Origin: Ursus arctos
Taxonomy: Eukaryota; Chordata; Mammalia; Carnivora; Ursidae
Length of the DNA: 64,000 nucleotides
NCBI RefSeq assembly: GCF_023065955.2
Contig: NW_026622985.1
Location: 580,001-644,000, forward strand
Reading direction: 5' to 3'
The first letter of the stretch is position 1. Every line of letters starts with the position of its first letter. The notes below the pieces were generated by a model, which had not been told where the DNA came from, did no database searches, and saw only the letters and a program-made list of their open reading frames with translations. Below, in pieces: positions 31,412-44,500 of this stretch. A program made the position numbers and the translations under genes.

Positions 31412-33895
31412 GAGCTTCGAAGGCCCCCCACGCCAAAACGCTTGGGCCCACGTGGCCGCTCTCCAGTGCCCTCACCTCGGCCCGACCCTCTGCTCGCCAC
31501 CCAGCCAGCGGTTTAGGCCCGCCGGCCTCCTGGGGGCTAACACTAACCCTAGGTAAGCCCCTGAGGGACCCCTACGAAGGGGTCTGGCGCCGCAACACTG
31601 GGGATTGGGGACCCCTGAGCCGCAGCACCGGACTCACCATGCCGCCCCTCCGCAACCTGAGCTGCTTGGTGGGCCGTTGGGCATTCAGCGCGGTAGAATG
31701 GGAAGGGCGCTCTGAGCCACCAGCGACATTCGAATGCCCCCACGCCAAAAAGGTTGGGCCCACGCTCCCGCTCGCCAGTGCCCACACCTCGGCCTGCCCC
31801 TCTGCTCGCCACACAGCCGGCGGATCGGGTCTGCCGGCCTCCTGGGGGCTAACACTAACGCTTGGTTGGCCCACGAGGTCCCTTCCCAAGGGGTCTGGCG
31901 CCACAACGCCGAGTATGGGGACCCACAAACCCCAACGCCAGACTTACCATGCCGCCCCGCCACCAGCCAGGCTGCTAGCGGCGCCGCGGTTCATTCAGGG
32001 CGGGAGAACGGAAAGGGCCCTCCGAGCCCACCGCGACCTTTGTAGGCCCCCCCATGCCAAAACGCTTAGGCCCACTCTCCCGCTCGCCAGCGCCCTCACC
32101 TCGGCCTACCCCACCGCTCGCCGCACAGCAGGTGAATCGGGCCTGCCGACCTCCTAGGGACTAACCATAACCCTTGGTCCACCCCCGAGGGGCCCCTCCC
32201 AAGGGGCCTGGCGCCACAATGCCGGGGATTGGGGACCCCCAAGCCCCAGCTCCAAACTCACGCTGCTGCCCCGCCGCAACCCGAGCCGCTAGGGGCTCCG
32301 CCGGTCAATCAGGGCGGGTGGACGGGCAGGGCCCTCAGAGCCATCGATGACTTTTGAAGCCCCCTTTGCCAAAACGCTTGGGTCTACGCTTCCGCTCGCC
32401 AGCGCCTTCACGTCGGCCCACCCGTCCGCTCGCCACACAGCCGGCGCATGGGGCTTGCTGGCCTCCGGGGGGATAACAGTACCTCTAGGTATGCCCCCGA
32501 GGGGCCACTCCGAAGGGGCCTGGCGTATCTACGCCAGGGATTGGGGACCCCCGGTCATTCAGGGCGGCAGGACTGGCAGTGACCTCCAAGCTCCCGGTGA
32601 CCTTCGAAGACCCCCCACGCCAAAACGCGTGGGCCAACGCTCCCGCTCTCCATCGCCCTCACCTCGGTCCGCCCCACCGCTCACCCCACAGCCGGCGGAT
32701 ACTGCCTGCCGGCCTCCTGGGGGTTAACCCTAGCCCTAGGTTGGCCCTCAAGGGGCACCTCCCAAGGGGCCTGGCGCAGCAACCCCAAGGATTGGGGACC
32801 CCCCAGCCCCAAGGCCGGACTCACCCTGTCGCCCTGCCGCCACCCGGGCCGCTAGGGGCGCTGCCAGTCATTCATGGCAGGAGAACGGGCAGGGCCCTCC
32901 GAGCCCCAGGTGACCTTCGAAGGCCCCCCGTGCCTAAAGGCTTGGGCCCGCGCTCCCGCTGGCCAGCGACCTCACCCTGGCCCGCCCCTCCGCTCGCCAC
33001 ACAGCCGGCGGATCGGGCCTGCCGGCCTCCTGGTGGCTAACACTAACCCTAGGTTGGGACCAAGGGGCCCCTCCCAAAGGGCCTGGTGCCAAAACGCCGG
33101 GGATATAGGACCCCCGAGCCCCAGCACCAGACTCACCCTGCCACCCCCGCCACCACCCGGGCCGCTAGGGGCACAACCGGTCATTCAGGGCGGGAAAATG
33201 GGCAGGGCCCTCAGAGTCCCCAGAGACCTTCAAAGACCCCCCCCGCGTCAAAAGGCTTTGGCCCACGCTGCCACTCGCCAGCACCGTCACCTCAGCCCGC
33301 CCCTCTGCTCGCCGCACATCCGTCGGATCGGGCTTGCCGGCCTCCTGGGGGCTATCCCTAACCCTAGGTCGGCTGCCTATGGGCCCATCCCAAGGGGCCT
33401 GGCGCAGAAGCACTGAGTATTGGTGACCACCGAACCCCAACGCTGGACTCAACCTTCCGCTCCGTCGCCACCCAGATCGCTAGGGGCGCGGCCGGTCATT
33501 CAAGGCAGGAGATCGGGCAGGGCCCTCCAAGCCCCCGGTGACCTTCGAAGGCCCCCGCGACAAAACGCTGTGGCAAAAGCTCCAGCACGCCAGTGCCCTC
33601 ACATCGGCCCTCGCCTCCGCTCACCGCACAGCCTGTGGATCAGGCTTGCTGGCCTCCTCGGTGCTAACTCTAACCCTAGTTAGGCCACAGAGGGGCCCCT
33701 CCCAAGGGGCTTGGCGACGCAACACCGGGGATTGGGGACCCCTGAGCCCCATCACCGGACTCACCCTGCCGCCCCGCCTCCACCCGGGCCACTAGGGGCG
33801 CTGCCGGTCATTCACGGCGGGAGATAGGACAGGGCCCTCAGAGCCCCTGGCAACATTCTAAGGCGAACTGTGCCAAAAGCTTGGGCCCTGCCCGT
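31411..33895 (+). repeat. Satellite block 3, CCCTAA orientation (short)
   Basis: About eight monomers are in forward orientation between two reverse blocks. Some are irregular: near 32551 the sequence passes from 'gattggggacccc' straight to 'cggtcattcagggcgg', losing roughly 85 bp. Several telomeric blocks here are degenerate, with 'ctaacactaac' versions. Confidence 0.93.
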
Positions 33896-33898
33896 TAT
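33893..33898. other. Orientation switch 3 (CCCTAA to TTAGGG)
   Basis: The forward segment 'gccaaaagcttgggccc' joins the reverse segment 'gggccctgcccgttatcccg'. The shared bases are the palindrome GGGCCC at 33893-33898. Just to the right, the reverse monomer also lacks about 25 bp between 'gaccggcgg' and 'cggggcggcagg'. Confidence 0.93.
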
Positions 33899-34894
33899 CC
33901 CGCCCTGAATGACCGGCGGCGGGGCGGCAGGGTGAGTCCGGCGCTGGGGCTCGGGGTTTCCCTATCGCCGGCGCTGCGGCTCCAGGCCGCTTAGGAGGGG
34001 CCCCTCGGGGACCGACCTAGGGTTAGGGTTAGCCCCCATGAGGCTGGCAGGCCCGATCCGCCTGCTGTGCGGCAAGCGGAGGGGCGGGCGAGGTGAGGGC
34101 GCTGGCGAGCGGGAGAGTGGGCCTAAGCATTTTGGCATGGGGGGCCTTCCAAGGTCGCTGTGGGCTCAAAGGGCCTTGCCCGTTCTCCCGCACTGAATGA
34201 CTGGTGGCGCCCCTAGGGGCCCGGGTGGCGGCAGGGCAGCAGGGTGAGTCTGGCACTGGGGCTTGGGGGTCCCCAATCCCCGGCGTAGAGACGCCAAGCC
34301 CCTTGGGAGGGGCCCCTCGGGTCCCGAACTACTTTTATAATTAACCCCCAGGAGGCCAGCAGGTCCGCTCCGCCGGCTGTGCGGGCTGAGGTGGGGCGCT
34401 GGCGAGCGGGAGCGTGGGCCCAAGTGTTTTGGCGCAGGGGACCTTCGAAGGTCGCCGGGGGCTCAGAGGCCCTGCCCACTCTACCGTCCTGAATGACCAG
34501 CGGCGCCGCTAGCAGCCGGATGGTGGTGGGGCGGCAGGGTGAGTCAGGGCTGGGGCTCGGGTGTCCCAAATCCCCGGTGTTTCGGTGCCAGGCCCCTTCA
34601 GAGTGACCCCTCGGGGGCCGACCTAGAGGTAGTGTTAGCCCCCTGGAGGCCAGCAAGCCCAATCCGCCAGCTGTGTGGCGAGCGGAGGGGTGGGCCGACG
34701 TGATGGCCCTGGCGTGCGGGAGCGTGGGCCCAAGCGTTTTGGTGTGGTGGCCTTCGAAGGTCGCCTGGGGTTCAGAGGGCCTTGCCCGAACTTCCTCCCT
34801 GAATGAACGGCGGCGCCCTTACCAGCCCGGGTGGCGGCGGGGGTGGCAGCGTGAGTCCGGCACTAGGGCTTGGAGATTACCAATCCCCGGGGTT

Positions 34895-34995
34895 GTGACG
34901 CCAGGCCCCTAGCAGCCTTGGTGGCGGCGTGGCGGCAGGGTGATTCCGGCGCTGGGGCTTGAGGGTCCCGGATCCCTGGCGCTGTGGCGCCAGGC
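34895..34995 (-). other. Partial internal duplication in a monomer
   Basis: After 'gtgacgccaggcccct' the sequence jumps back to 'agcagccttggtggcggcgt', then passes through a second 'gggtgattccggcgctgggg' and 'gtggcgccaggccccttg'. The telomeric blocks either side (about 34625 and 35030) are about 405 bp apart instead of 312, which fits a duplicated piece of about 95 bp. Confidence 0.75.
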
Positions 34996-37900
34996 CCCTT
35001 GCGAGGGGCCCCTCAGACACCGACTTAGGGTTAGGGTTAGCCCCCAGGAGGCCAGCAGGCCCAATCTGCCAGCTGTACGGCGAGCGGAGGTGTGGGCCAA
35101 GGTGAGTGCGCTGGCGAGTGGGAGATTGGGCCCAAGCGTTTTGTCCTGGGGTGTCTTCGAAGGTCGCCGGGGGCTCGGAGGGCCCTGCTCATTCTCCCCC
35201 ACTGAATGACCGGCGGTGCCCCTAGCAGCCCGGGTGGCAGCGGGGCAGCAGGGTGAGTCCGGTGCTGGGGCTCATTGGTCCCCAATCCCCAGCATTGCAG
35301 CTCCAGGCCCTTTGAAAGGGGCCCCTCAGGGGCCTACCTAGTATTAGGGTTAGCCACCAGGAGGCCGGCAGGCCCGATTCCTCCGGTGTGCAGCGAGCGG
35401 AAGGGAGGCCGAGGTGAGGGCGCTGGCGAGCAGGAGCATGGGCCGAAGCCTTTTGGCGCGGGGGGCCTTCGAAGGTCGCCAGGGGCTCGGAGGGCCCTGC
35501 CAGTTCCCCTGCCCTGAAAGACCGGCGTCGCCGCTAGCGGCCTGGGTGGTGGCGGGGCGGCAGGGTGAGTCCAGCGCTGGGCTTGGGGGTCCCCAATCCC
35601 CAGCATTGCGGCACCAGTACCCTTGGGGGGGCTCCTTGGGGTCCGACCTAGGGTTAGGGTTAGCCTCCAGGAGGCCGGCAGGCCCGATCAGCCGGCTGTG
35701 CGGTGAGTGGAGGGGCGGGCCGAGGTGAGGGCCCAAGCGTTTTGGCGTGGGGGGGCTTTGAAGGTTGCCGGGAGTGGGGAGGGCCCTGCCTGTTCTCCAG
35801 CCTTTAATGACAGGCGGCGCCACCAATGGCCCCGGGTGGTGGTGGGGCTGCAGGGTGAGTCCCGTGCTGGGGCTCATGGGTCACCAATGCCCAGCGTTGT
35901 GGTGCCAGGCCCCTTGGGCGGGGTCCCTTGGGGGCCAACTTAGTGTGAGCGTTAGCAACTTAGGAGGCCAGCAGACCCGATCAGCTGGCTGTAAGGCGAG
36001 TAGGGGGCGTGCCGAGGTGAAAGCGCTGGAAAGCGGGATTGTGGGCCCAAGCGTTTTGCCGCGGGGGGCCTTCGAATGTCACCAGGGGCTCCGAAGGCCC
36101 TGCATGTTCTCCTGCCCTGAATGACCAGCTGCACCCCTTGTGACCCGCTTGGAGGTGGGGCAGCAGGATGAGTCCAGTGGTGGGCTCTGGGGTCACCAAT
36201 CCCTGGCGTTGCCACGCGAGGCACCTTGAGAGGGGACTTTCAGGGGCCGACCTAGGGTTAGTGTTAGCCCACAGTTGGACAGCAGGCTCGATCCGCCGGC
36301 TTTGTGGTGAGCGGAGAGGCGGGCCGAGGTGAGGATCCTGGGGAGCGGGAGCGTGGGCCTAAGTGTTTTGGCACGGGGGACTTCGAAGTTCGCCGGGGGC
36401 TCGGAGGACCCTGCTCATTCTCCAAACCTGAATGACCTGCAGAGCCCCTAGCAGCCCGGGTGACGGCAGGTTGGCAGGGGAGTCTGGCGCTGGTGCTCAG
36501 GGGTCCCCGATCCCCAGCGTTGCGGCGCCTGCTCCCTTGGGAGGGACCCCTCTGAGGCGACCTAGGGTTAGGGTTAGAACCAGGAGGCCGGCAGGCCCAA
36601 TCCCATGGCTGTGGGAGGAGCGGAGGGGCCTTCTGAGGTGAAGGTGATGGCAAGCGGGAGAGTGGGCCCCAGCGTTTTGGCACAGGTGCCTCGAAAGTCA
36701 CCAGGGGCTCGGAGAGATCTGCCTGTTCTCCCACCCTGAATGACCGGCGGTGCCCTTAGCGGCCCAGAAGGTGGCGGGGTGGCAGGGTGAGTCCGGAGCT
36801 GGGGCTCGGGGGTCCCAAATCCCTGGCAATGCGGCGCCAGGACCCTTTGGGGGGCCCCACGGGGGCCGACCTAGGGTTAGGGTTAGACCCAGGAGGCCGG
36901 CAGGCCTGATCCGCCAGCTGTGTGGCAAGCGGATCGTTCGGCCGAGATGAGGGCGCTGGCCAGCAGGAGCGTGGGCCCAAGCGTTTTGGCACGGGGGTCC
37001 TTTGAAGGTCACCGGAGACTCGGAAGGCCTGGCCCGTTTTCCCACCCTGAATGACTGGCGGCGCCCTTAGTGGCCTGGGTAGCGACGGGGCGGCAGGTCG
37101 AGTCAGGCGCTGGGCTCGGGGGTCCCCAAACCCCAGTGTTGTGGCACCAGGCCCCTAGGGAGGGGCCCCTCGGGGGTGGCCCTAGGGTTAGGGCTAGCTC
37201 CCAGGAGGCCGGCAGGCCCATTCTGCCATCTGTGATGCGAGCAGGGGGGCGGGTCGAGGTGAGGGCGCTGGCGAGCGGGAGCGTAGGCAGCAACGTTTTT
37301 CCGTGGGGAGCCTTTGAAGTTCGCCGGGGTCTCGGAGGGCAGTGCCCGTTCTCCCACACTGAATTACCAGCAGTGCCAGTAGCAGCCCGGGTGAGAGCAA
37401 TTCGCCAGGGTGAGTCCGGTGCTGTGGCTCTAGGTCCATTCCTGGAGATGCAACTCCAGGCCCCTTGGGAGATGCCCCTCGGGGCTCGATCTAGGGTTAG
37501 GGTAACCAAAATGAGGCGGGCAGGCATGATCCGCAGGCTGTGCGTCGAGTCGAGGGGCGGGCTGAGGTGAGGGCGCTGTCGAGCTGGATCGTGGGCCTCA
37601 GTGCTTTGGCACGGGGTGCCCTGGAAAGTCGCTGTGACTCCGAGGGCCCTACACGTTCTCCCCCCATGAATGACCGGCGGCGCCCCTAGCAGCCCGGGAG
37701 GCGGCGGGGCGGCAGGGTGAATCACGTGCTGTGGCTTGGGGGTCCCCAATCCCTGGCGTTGCCTTGCCAGGCCCCTTGGGAGGGGCCCCTTGGGGCCGAC
37801 CTAGGGTTAGGGTTAGCCCCCTGGATGCCGGGAGGTCCGATCTGCTGGCTGTGCGGCAAGCCGAGATGTCGGCCGTGGTGAGGCCCCTGGAGAGCGGGAA

Positions 37901-40900
37901 CGTGGGCCCTATTGTTTTGGAGCGGGGTACCATGGAAGGTCACTCTGGCTCGGAAGGCCCTGACATTTTCCCGCCCTGAATGATTGGCGGTGCGCCTAGC
38001 AGCCCGGGTGGCGTCGGGCCGGCAGGGTGAGCCCAGTGCTGGTGCTTGGAGTTCCCCAATCCCCAGCGTGGAGGTGCCAGACCCCTTGGGAGCGGTCCCT
38101 CGGGGGCCGACCTACGGTTAGGGATAGCACCCAAGAGGCCAGCAGGCCCGATCCGTCATCTATGCTGCGAGTGGAGAGGCGGTCCGAGGTGAGGGTGCGG
38201 GCAAGCGGGAGCGTAGGCCTAAGCATTTTGGCGCGGAGGGCCTTCGAATGTGTCCAGGGGCTTGGAGGGCCCTGTCCCTTTTCCCGCCTGAATGACTGGT
38301 GGCGCCCCTAGCAGCCCGGGTGGCGGCGGGCCGGCAGGGTGAGTCCGAGGCTGGGGTTTGGGGTTTCCCAAATCCCCGGTGTTGCGGCACCAGGACCCTT
38401 GGGGCTGCCCTTCAGGGGCCGACCAGGGTTAGAGTAAGCCCCCAGGAGGCCGAAGGCTCGATCCGCCGGCTGTGCGGCAAGCAGAGGGGAGGGCCGTGGT
38501 GAGGGCACTGGCGAGCGGGAGCGTGAGCCCAAGACTTTTGTGGTGGGGGGGCCTTTGAAAGTCGCCGGGGGCTCGGAGGGCCTGGCCCATTCTCCTGCCC
38601 TGAATGACCAGCGGCGCCCCTAGCGGCCCAGGTGGCGGTGGGGCGGCAGGGTTAATCCAATGCTGTGGCTCGGGGGTGCCCAATCCCCGGCTTTGAGGTG
38701 CCAGGCCCCTTGGGAGGGTCCCCTCGGGGGCCGACCAGGGTTAGGGAAAGCCCCCAGGAGGCCGAAGACTCGATCCGCTGGCTGTGCGGCAAGCGGAGGG
38801 GCGGGCCGTGGTGAGGGTGCTGGCGAGCGGGAGCGTGGGCCCAAGCCTTTTGTGGTGGGGGGGCCTTCGAAGGTCGCCGGGGGCTCGGAGGGCCCTGCCC
38901 GTTCTCCCGCCCTGAATGACCGGCGGTGCCCCTAGCGGCCCGGGTGGCGGCGGGGCGGCAGGGTGAGACCGGTGCTGTAGCTTGGGGGTCCCCAATGCCC
39001 AGCGTGGGGTGCCAGGCCCCTTGGGTGGGGCTCTTCGGGGGTCGACCTAGGGTCGGTGTTAGCCCCCAGGAGGCTGGCAGGCCAGAACCGCTGGCTGTGT
39101 GGCGAGCAGAGGTGCAGGCCGAGGTGAGGGCGCTGGCGAGCGGGAGTGTGGGCCCAAGCCTTTTGATGCGGGGGGCTTCGAATGTCGCTGGGGGCTCGGA
39201 GGGCCCTGCCCGTTCTCCCGCCCTGAATGACCAGCGGCGCCCTTAGCGGCCCGGGTTGTGGCGGGGTGGCAGGGTGAGTCCGGTGCTGGGACTCAGGTGT
39301 CCCAAATCCCCAGCATTGCAGCGCCAAGACCCTTGGGGTTCCCCTTGGGGGCCGAACTAGAGTTAGGGTTAGCCCCCAGGAGGCCGCCAGGCGCAATCCG
39401 CTGGCTGTTTGGTGAGTGGGTGGGCAGGCCGAGGTGATGGCGCTGGCCAGTGGGAGCATGGGCCCAAGTGTTTTGGAGCCCGGGGCCTTGGAAGGTCGCC
39501 GGGGGCTCGGAGGGCCCTGCTCGTTCTCCCGCCCTGAATGACCGGCGGCGCCCCTAGCGGCCTGAGTGGTGGTGGGGCGGTAGGGTGAGTCCGGCGCTGG
39601 GGCTCGGGGGTCCCCAATCCCCAGCATTGCGGTGCCAGGCCCCTTGGGAGGGGCCCCTCGGCGGCCAACCTAGGGTTAGGGTTAGCCCCCAGGAGGCCAG
39701 CAGGCCAGATCTGCCAGCTGTGCGGTGAGCGGAGGCGAGTGTCGAGGTGAGGGCACTGGCGAGCTGGAGCGTGGGCCCCAGTGTTTTGCTGCGGGGGGCC
39801 TTCAAATTTCGCCGGGTGCTCGGAGGGCCCTGCACGTTGCCCGCCGTGAATGAACGTCGGAGCCCCTAGCAGCCCGGGTGGCAGCAGGATGGCAGGGGAG
39901 TCTGGCGCTGGGGCTCGGGGGTCCCAAATCCCCAGCGTTGCGGTGCCAGCCCCCTTGGGAGGGGCCCCTCGGGGGCCGACCTGGGGTTAGGTTTAGACCC
40001 AGGAGGCCAGCAGGCCCGATCCCATGGCTGTGCGAGGAGCGGAGGGGCCTTCCAAGGTGAGGGCGCTGGCGAGTGGGAGCGTGGGCCCCAGCGTTTTGGC
40101 ACAGGGTTCTGTGAACATCTCCGGGGTCTCGAGGGCCATGCCTGTTGTCCTGCCCTGAATGTCAGTTGCCCCTAGTGGCCCGGGAGGCAGCGGGGTGGCA
40201 GCGTTAACCCTTCGCTAAGGCTTGGGTTCCCCAATTACAGGCGTTGTGGTGCCAGGCCCTTTGGGAGGGGCCCCTCGGGGATGACATAGGGTTAAGGTTA
40301 GCTCCCAGGAAGCCAGCTGGCCCTATCCGCCAGCTGTGTGGTGAGCGGAGGGGCGGGCTGAGGTGATGTCACTGGCCAGCTGGAGCGTGTGCCCAAGTGT
40401 TTTGACGCGGGGGGTTTTCGAAGGACGCCGGGGGCTCAGAGGGCCCTGCCCGTTCTCCCGCCCTGAATGACATCAGCGACCCTAGCGGTCCGGGTGGTAG
40501 CAAGGCGGAAGGGTGAGTCCGGCGCTTAGGCTCGGATATGCCCAATCCCTGGCGTTGTGGTTTCAGGCCGCTTGGGAGGGGGCCCTTGGTGGCCGACCTA
40601 GGGTCAGTGATAGCCCCCAGGAGGCCAGCAGACCCGATCCTCTCGCTGTGCGGCTAGTGGAGGGGCAGGCCAAGGTGAGGGCGCTGGCGAGCGGGAGCGT
40701 GGTCCAAAGCGTTGTGGTGTGGGTGGAATTTGAAAGTCGCCTGGAGCTTGGAGGGCCCTGCCCATTCTCCCGCACTGAAGGACTGGGGGCGCCCCTAGTG
40801 ACCCAGGTAGCGGTGGGCTGGCAGGGTGAGACTGGCGCTGTGGCTCGGGGGTCTCCAATACCCGGCGTGGGGTGCCAGGCCCCTTGGGAGGGGCCCCTCG

Positions 40901-41524
40901 GGGGCCGACCTAGGGTCAGTGTTAGCCCCCAGGAGGCCGGCAGGCCAGAACCGCCTGCTCTGCGGCGAGCGGAGGTGCGGGCCGAGGTGAGGGCGCTGGC
41001 GAGCAGGAGCGTGGGCCCAAGTTTTGGTGCGGGGGGCCTTCGAAGGTCGCCAGGGGCTCAGAGGGCTCTGCCCGTTCTCCCACCCTGAATGACCAGCGGC
41101 GCCCTTAGAGGCCCGGGTTGTGGCGGGGCAGCAGGGTGAGTCTGGCGCTGGGACTCGGGTGTCCCAAATCCCCGGCATTGCGGCGCCAGAACCCTTGGGG
41201 GGCCCCTCGGCGGCCTACCTAAGGTTAGGGTTTGACCCCAGGAGGCCAGCAGGCCCGATCCGCCGGTTGTGCGGCGAGCGGAGGAGGGTGTCGAGGTGAG
41301 GGCACTGGCGAGTTGGAGCATGGGCCCCAGCGTTTTTCTGCGGGGGGCCTTCGAAAGTTGCCGGGGGCTCAGAGGGCCCTGCTCGATCTCCCGCCTTGAA
41401 TGACCGGCGGTGCCCCTAGTGTCCCGGGTGGCGGCAGGGTGACAGAGTGAGTCTGGCGCTGGGGTTCGAGGGTCCCCAATCCCCGTCATTTCAGCGCCAG
41501 GCCCCTTGGTAGGGGCCTCTTGGG

Positions 41525-41555
41525 GGCCCACCTAGGTACCCCCAGGAAGCTGGCA
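41525..41555 (-). other. Monomer that has lost its telomeric hexamers
   Basis: The sequence reads 'cccacctaggtacccccaggaagc', so the TAGGGTTAGGGTTAG core is absent while both flanks are kept. It is a clean loss of the motif within an otherwise normal monomer. Confidence 0.85.
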
Positions 41556-44500
41556 GGCCCAATCCACCAGCTCTGTGGCGAGCGGAGGGGCGGGCCGAGG
41601 TGAGGGCATTGGTGAGCTGGAGGGTGGGCCGAAGCCTTTTGTGGCGGGGGGCCTTCATATGTCGCCGGGGGCTTGGAGGGCCCTGCCTGTTCTCCCACCC
41701 TGAATGACCAGCGGCACCCCTAGCGGTCCGGGTGGTGGCGGGGCAGCATTGTGAGTCCACCGTTGGTGCTCGGGGTTCCCCAATACCCGGCATTGTGGCA
41801 CCAGGCCCCTTGGAAGGGGACCCTCGGAGGCCGACTTGGGTTAGGGTTAGCCCCCAGGAGGCCGGCAGGCTGGATCCGCCGGCTATGCGGCGAGCCGAGG
41901 GGCGCGCTGTGGTGAGGGTGCTGGCGAACGTGAGCGTGGGACCAAGCCTTTTGGCGCAGGGTCCTTCGAAGGGCGCTGGCGGCTTGGGGGGCCCTGCCCG
42001 TTTTCCCGCCCTGAATGACCAGGGGCGCCCCTAGTGGCCCGGGTGGCAGCGGGGTGGCAGGGTGAATCTGGCGCTGGGGCTCGGGGGTCTCCATTCATCG
42101 GCGTTGCGGCAGCAGGCCCTTTGGGAGGGGCCCCTTGGGGGCCGACCTAGGATTAGTGTTAGCCCCCAGGAAGCCGGCAGGCCCGATTTGCCGGCTGTGC
42201 GGTGGGCGGAGGGGCAGGCAGAGGTGAGAGCGCTGGACACCCGGAGCGTGGGCCCCAGTGCTTTTGCGCGGGGTGCCCTGGAAAGTCGCTGTGACTCTGA
42301 GGGCCCTACCCGTTTTCCCGCCCTGAATGACCGGCGGCGCCCCTAGCGGCCCGGATGGCGGTGGGGCGGCAGGGTGAATCCGGTGCTGTGGCTTGGGGGT
42401 CCCCAATCCCTGCCATTACAGCGCCAGGCCCTTTGGGAGGGTCCCTTCGGGGGCCAACCTAGTGTTAGGGTTAGCTCCCAGGAGGCCGGTAGGCCTGATC
42501 CGCCAGCTGTGTGGTGAGCAGAGGGGGGGGCAGAGGTGAGGGCGCTGGTGACCGGGAGCGTGGGCCCCAGCGCTTTGGCGTGGGGTGCCCTGGGAAGTCG
42601 CTGTGACTCTGAGGGCCCAACCGTTCTCCCGCCCTGAATGACCAGAGGCACCCCTAGAGGACCGGGTGGCAGCGGGTGGCAGTGTTAGTCCAGCGCTGGG
42701 GATCGGGGTCCTCAATCCCTGGCGTTACTTCGCCAGGCCCCTTGGGACGGGGCCTTTGGGGCCGACCTACGGTTAGGGATTGGCCCCAGGAGGCCGGCAG
42801 GCCTGATCTGCCATCTGTGCTGCGAGTGGAGGGGCGGTCCGAGGTGAGGGCACTGGCGAGCGGGAACGTGGGCCCCAGCGTTTGGGAACGGGGGGCCTTC
42901 GAAGATCGCCGGGGTCTCGAGGGCCCTGCCTGTTCTCCCGCCCTGAATGACTGGTTGTGCCCCTAGCGGCCCAGGAGGCAGCGGGGCAGGAGCGTTTGTC
43001 TGGCCACGGTGAGGCTCAGCCTCTTCAATTACTGGTGTTGTGGCGCTAAGTCCCTTGGGAGGGGCCCCTCGGGGGCCAACCTAGTATTAGGCTTAGCCCC
43101 CAGGAGGCCATCAGGCACGACCCGCTGGCTGTGCGGGGAGCAAAGTCCCGGTCCGAGGTGAGGGTGCTGGCGAGTGGGAGTGTGGGACCCAGTGTTTTGG
43201 CGCGGGGGGCCTTCGAAGATCGCTGTGGCTCGGAGGGCCCTGACAGTTCTCCTGCCCTGAATGATTGGTGATACGCCTAGAGGCCCGGGTGGTGTCGGGG
43301 CAGCAGGGTGAGTCTGGCATTGGGGCTCAGGGTCCCCAATCCCTGGAGTTGCGGTGCCAGGTCCCTTGGGTATGGCCCCTGGGGAGCCAACGTAGGGTTA
43401 GGGTTAGCCCCCAGGAGGCCGGCAGGCCTGATCCGCGGCATAGGCAGGGAGCGGAGGGGAGGGCCGAGGTGAGGGTGCTAGTAAGCGGGAGCGTGGGCCC
43501 AGGCGTTTTGGCGTGGGGCGCCTTCGAAGGCCACAGGGGGTTTGGAAGGCCCTGCCGTTCTCCTGCCCTGAATAACTGGCAGCGCCCTTCGTGGCCCGGG
43601 TGGCGGTGGGGCAGCAGGGCGAGTCCGGGGCTGGGGCTCAGGGGTCCCCAATCCCCGGCAGTGCGGCACCAGGCCTCTTGGGAGGGGCCCCTTGGGGGCA
43701 AACGTAGTTGAGGGTTAGCACCTTAGGAGGCCGGCAGACCCGATCAGCCGGCAGTGGGGTGAGTGGGGGTTGTGCCGAGGTGAAAGCGCTGGAAAGCGGG
43801 ATTGTGGGCCCAAGCGTTTTGCTGCGGGGGGCCTTCGAATGTCGCCAGGGATCGGAGGGCCCTGCCCATTCTCCTGCCCTGAATGACCAGCGGCGCCCTT
43901 AGAGGCCCAGGTGGTGCCAGGGTGGCAAGTTGAGTCTGGTGCTGGGGCTCGGGGGTCCCCAATCCCCGGCGTTGCGGCGCTTGGCCCCCGGGAGTGGCCC
44001 CTCTGGGGCCGACCTAGGGTTAGGTTTGCCCCCAGGAGGACGGAAGTCCCGATCCGCTGGCTCTGCGGGGAGAGGAGGAGCGGGCGGAGATGAGGGCGCT
44101 GGAGAGCGGGAGCGTGGGCACAGGCGTTTTGGCGCAGGGGCCTTCGAATGTCACCAGAGACTCGGAAGGCCCTGCCCGTTCTCCCACCCTGAATGACCAG
44201 CAGCGCCCCTAGCTGCCCAGGTGGTGGCGGGGCGGCAGGATTAGTCCAGCGCTGTGGCTCGGGGGTGCCCAATCCCCGGCTTTGAGGTGCCAGGCACCTT
44301 GGGAGGGGCCCCTCGGGGGCAGCCCTAAGGTTAGGGTTAGCTCCCAGGAAGCCAGCAGGCCCGATACGCCATCTGTGAGGCAGGCGGAGGGGCGGGCTGA
44401 GGTGAGGGCGCTGGCAAGTGGGAGCGTGGGCCGCAGTGTTTTGCCACAGGGGGCCTTCGAAGTTCCCCGGGGTCTCATAGGGCAGTGCCTGTTCTCCCGC

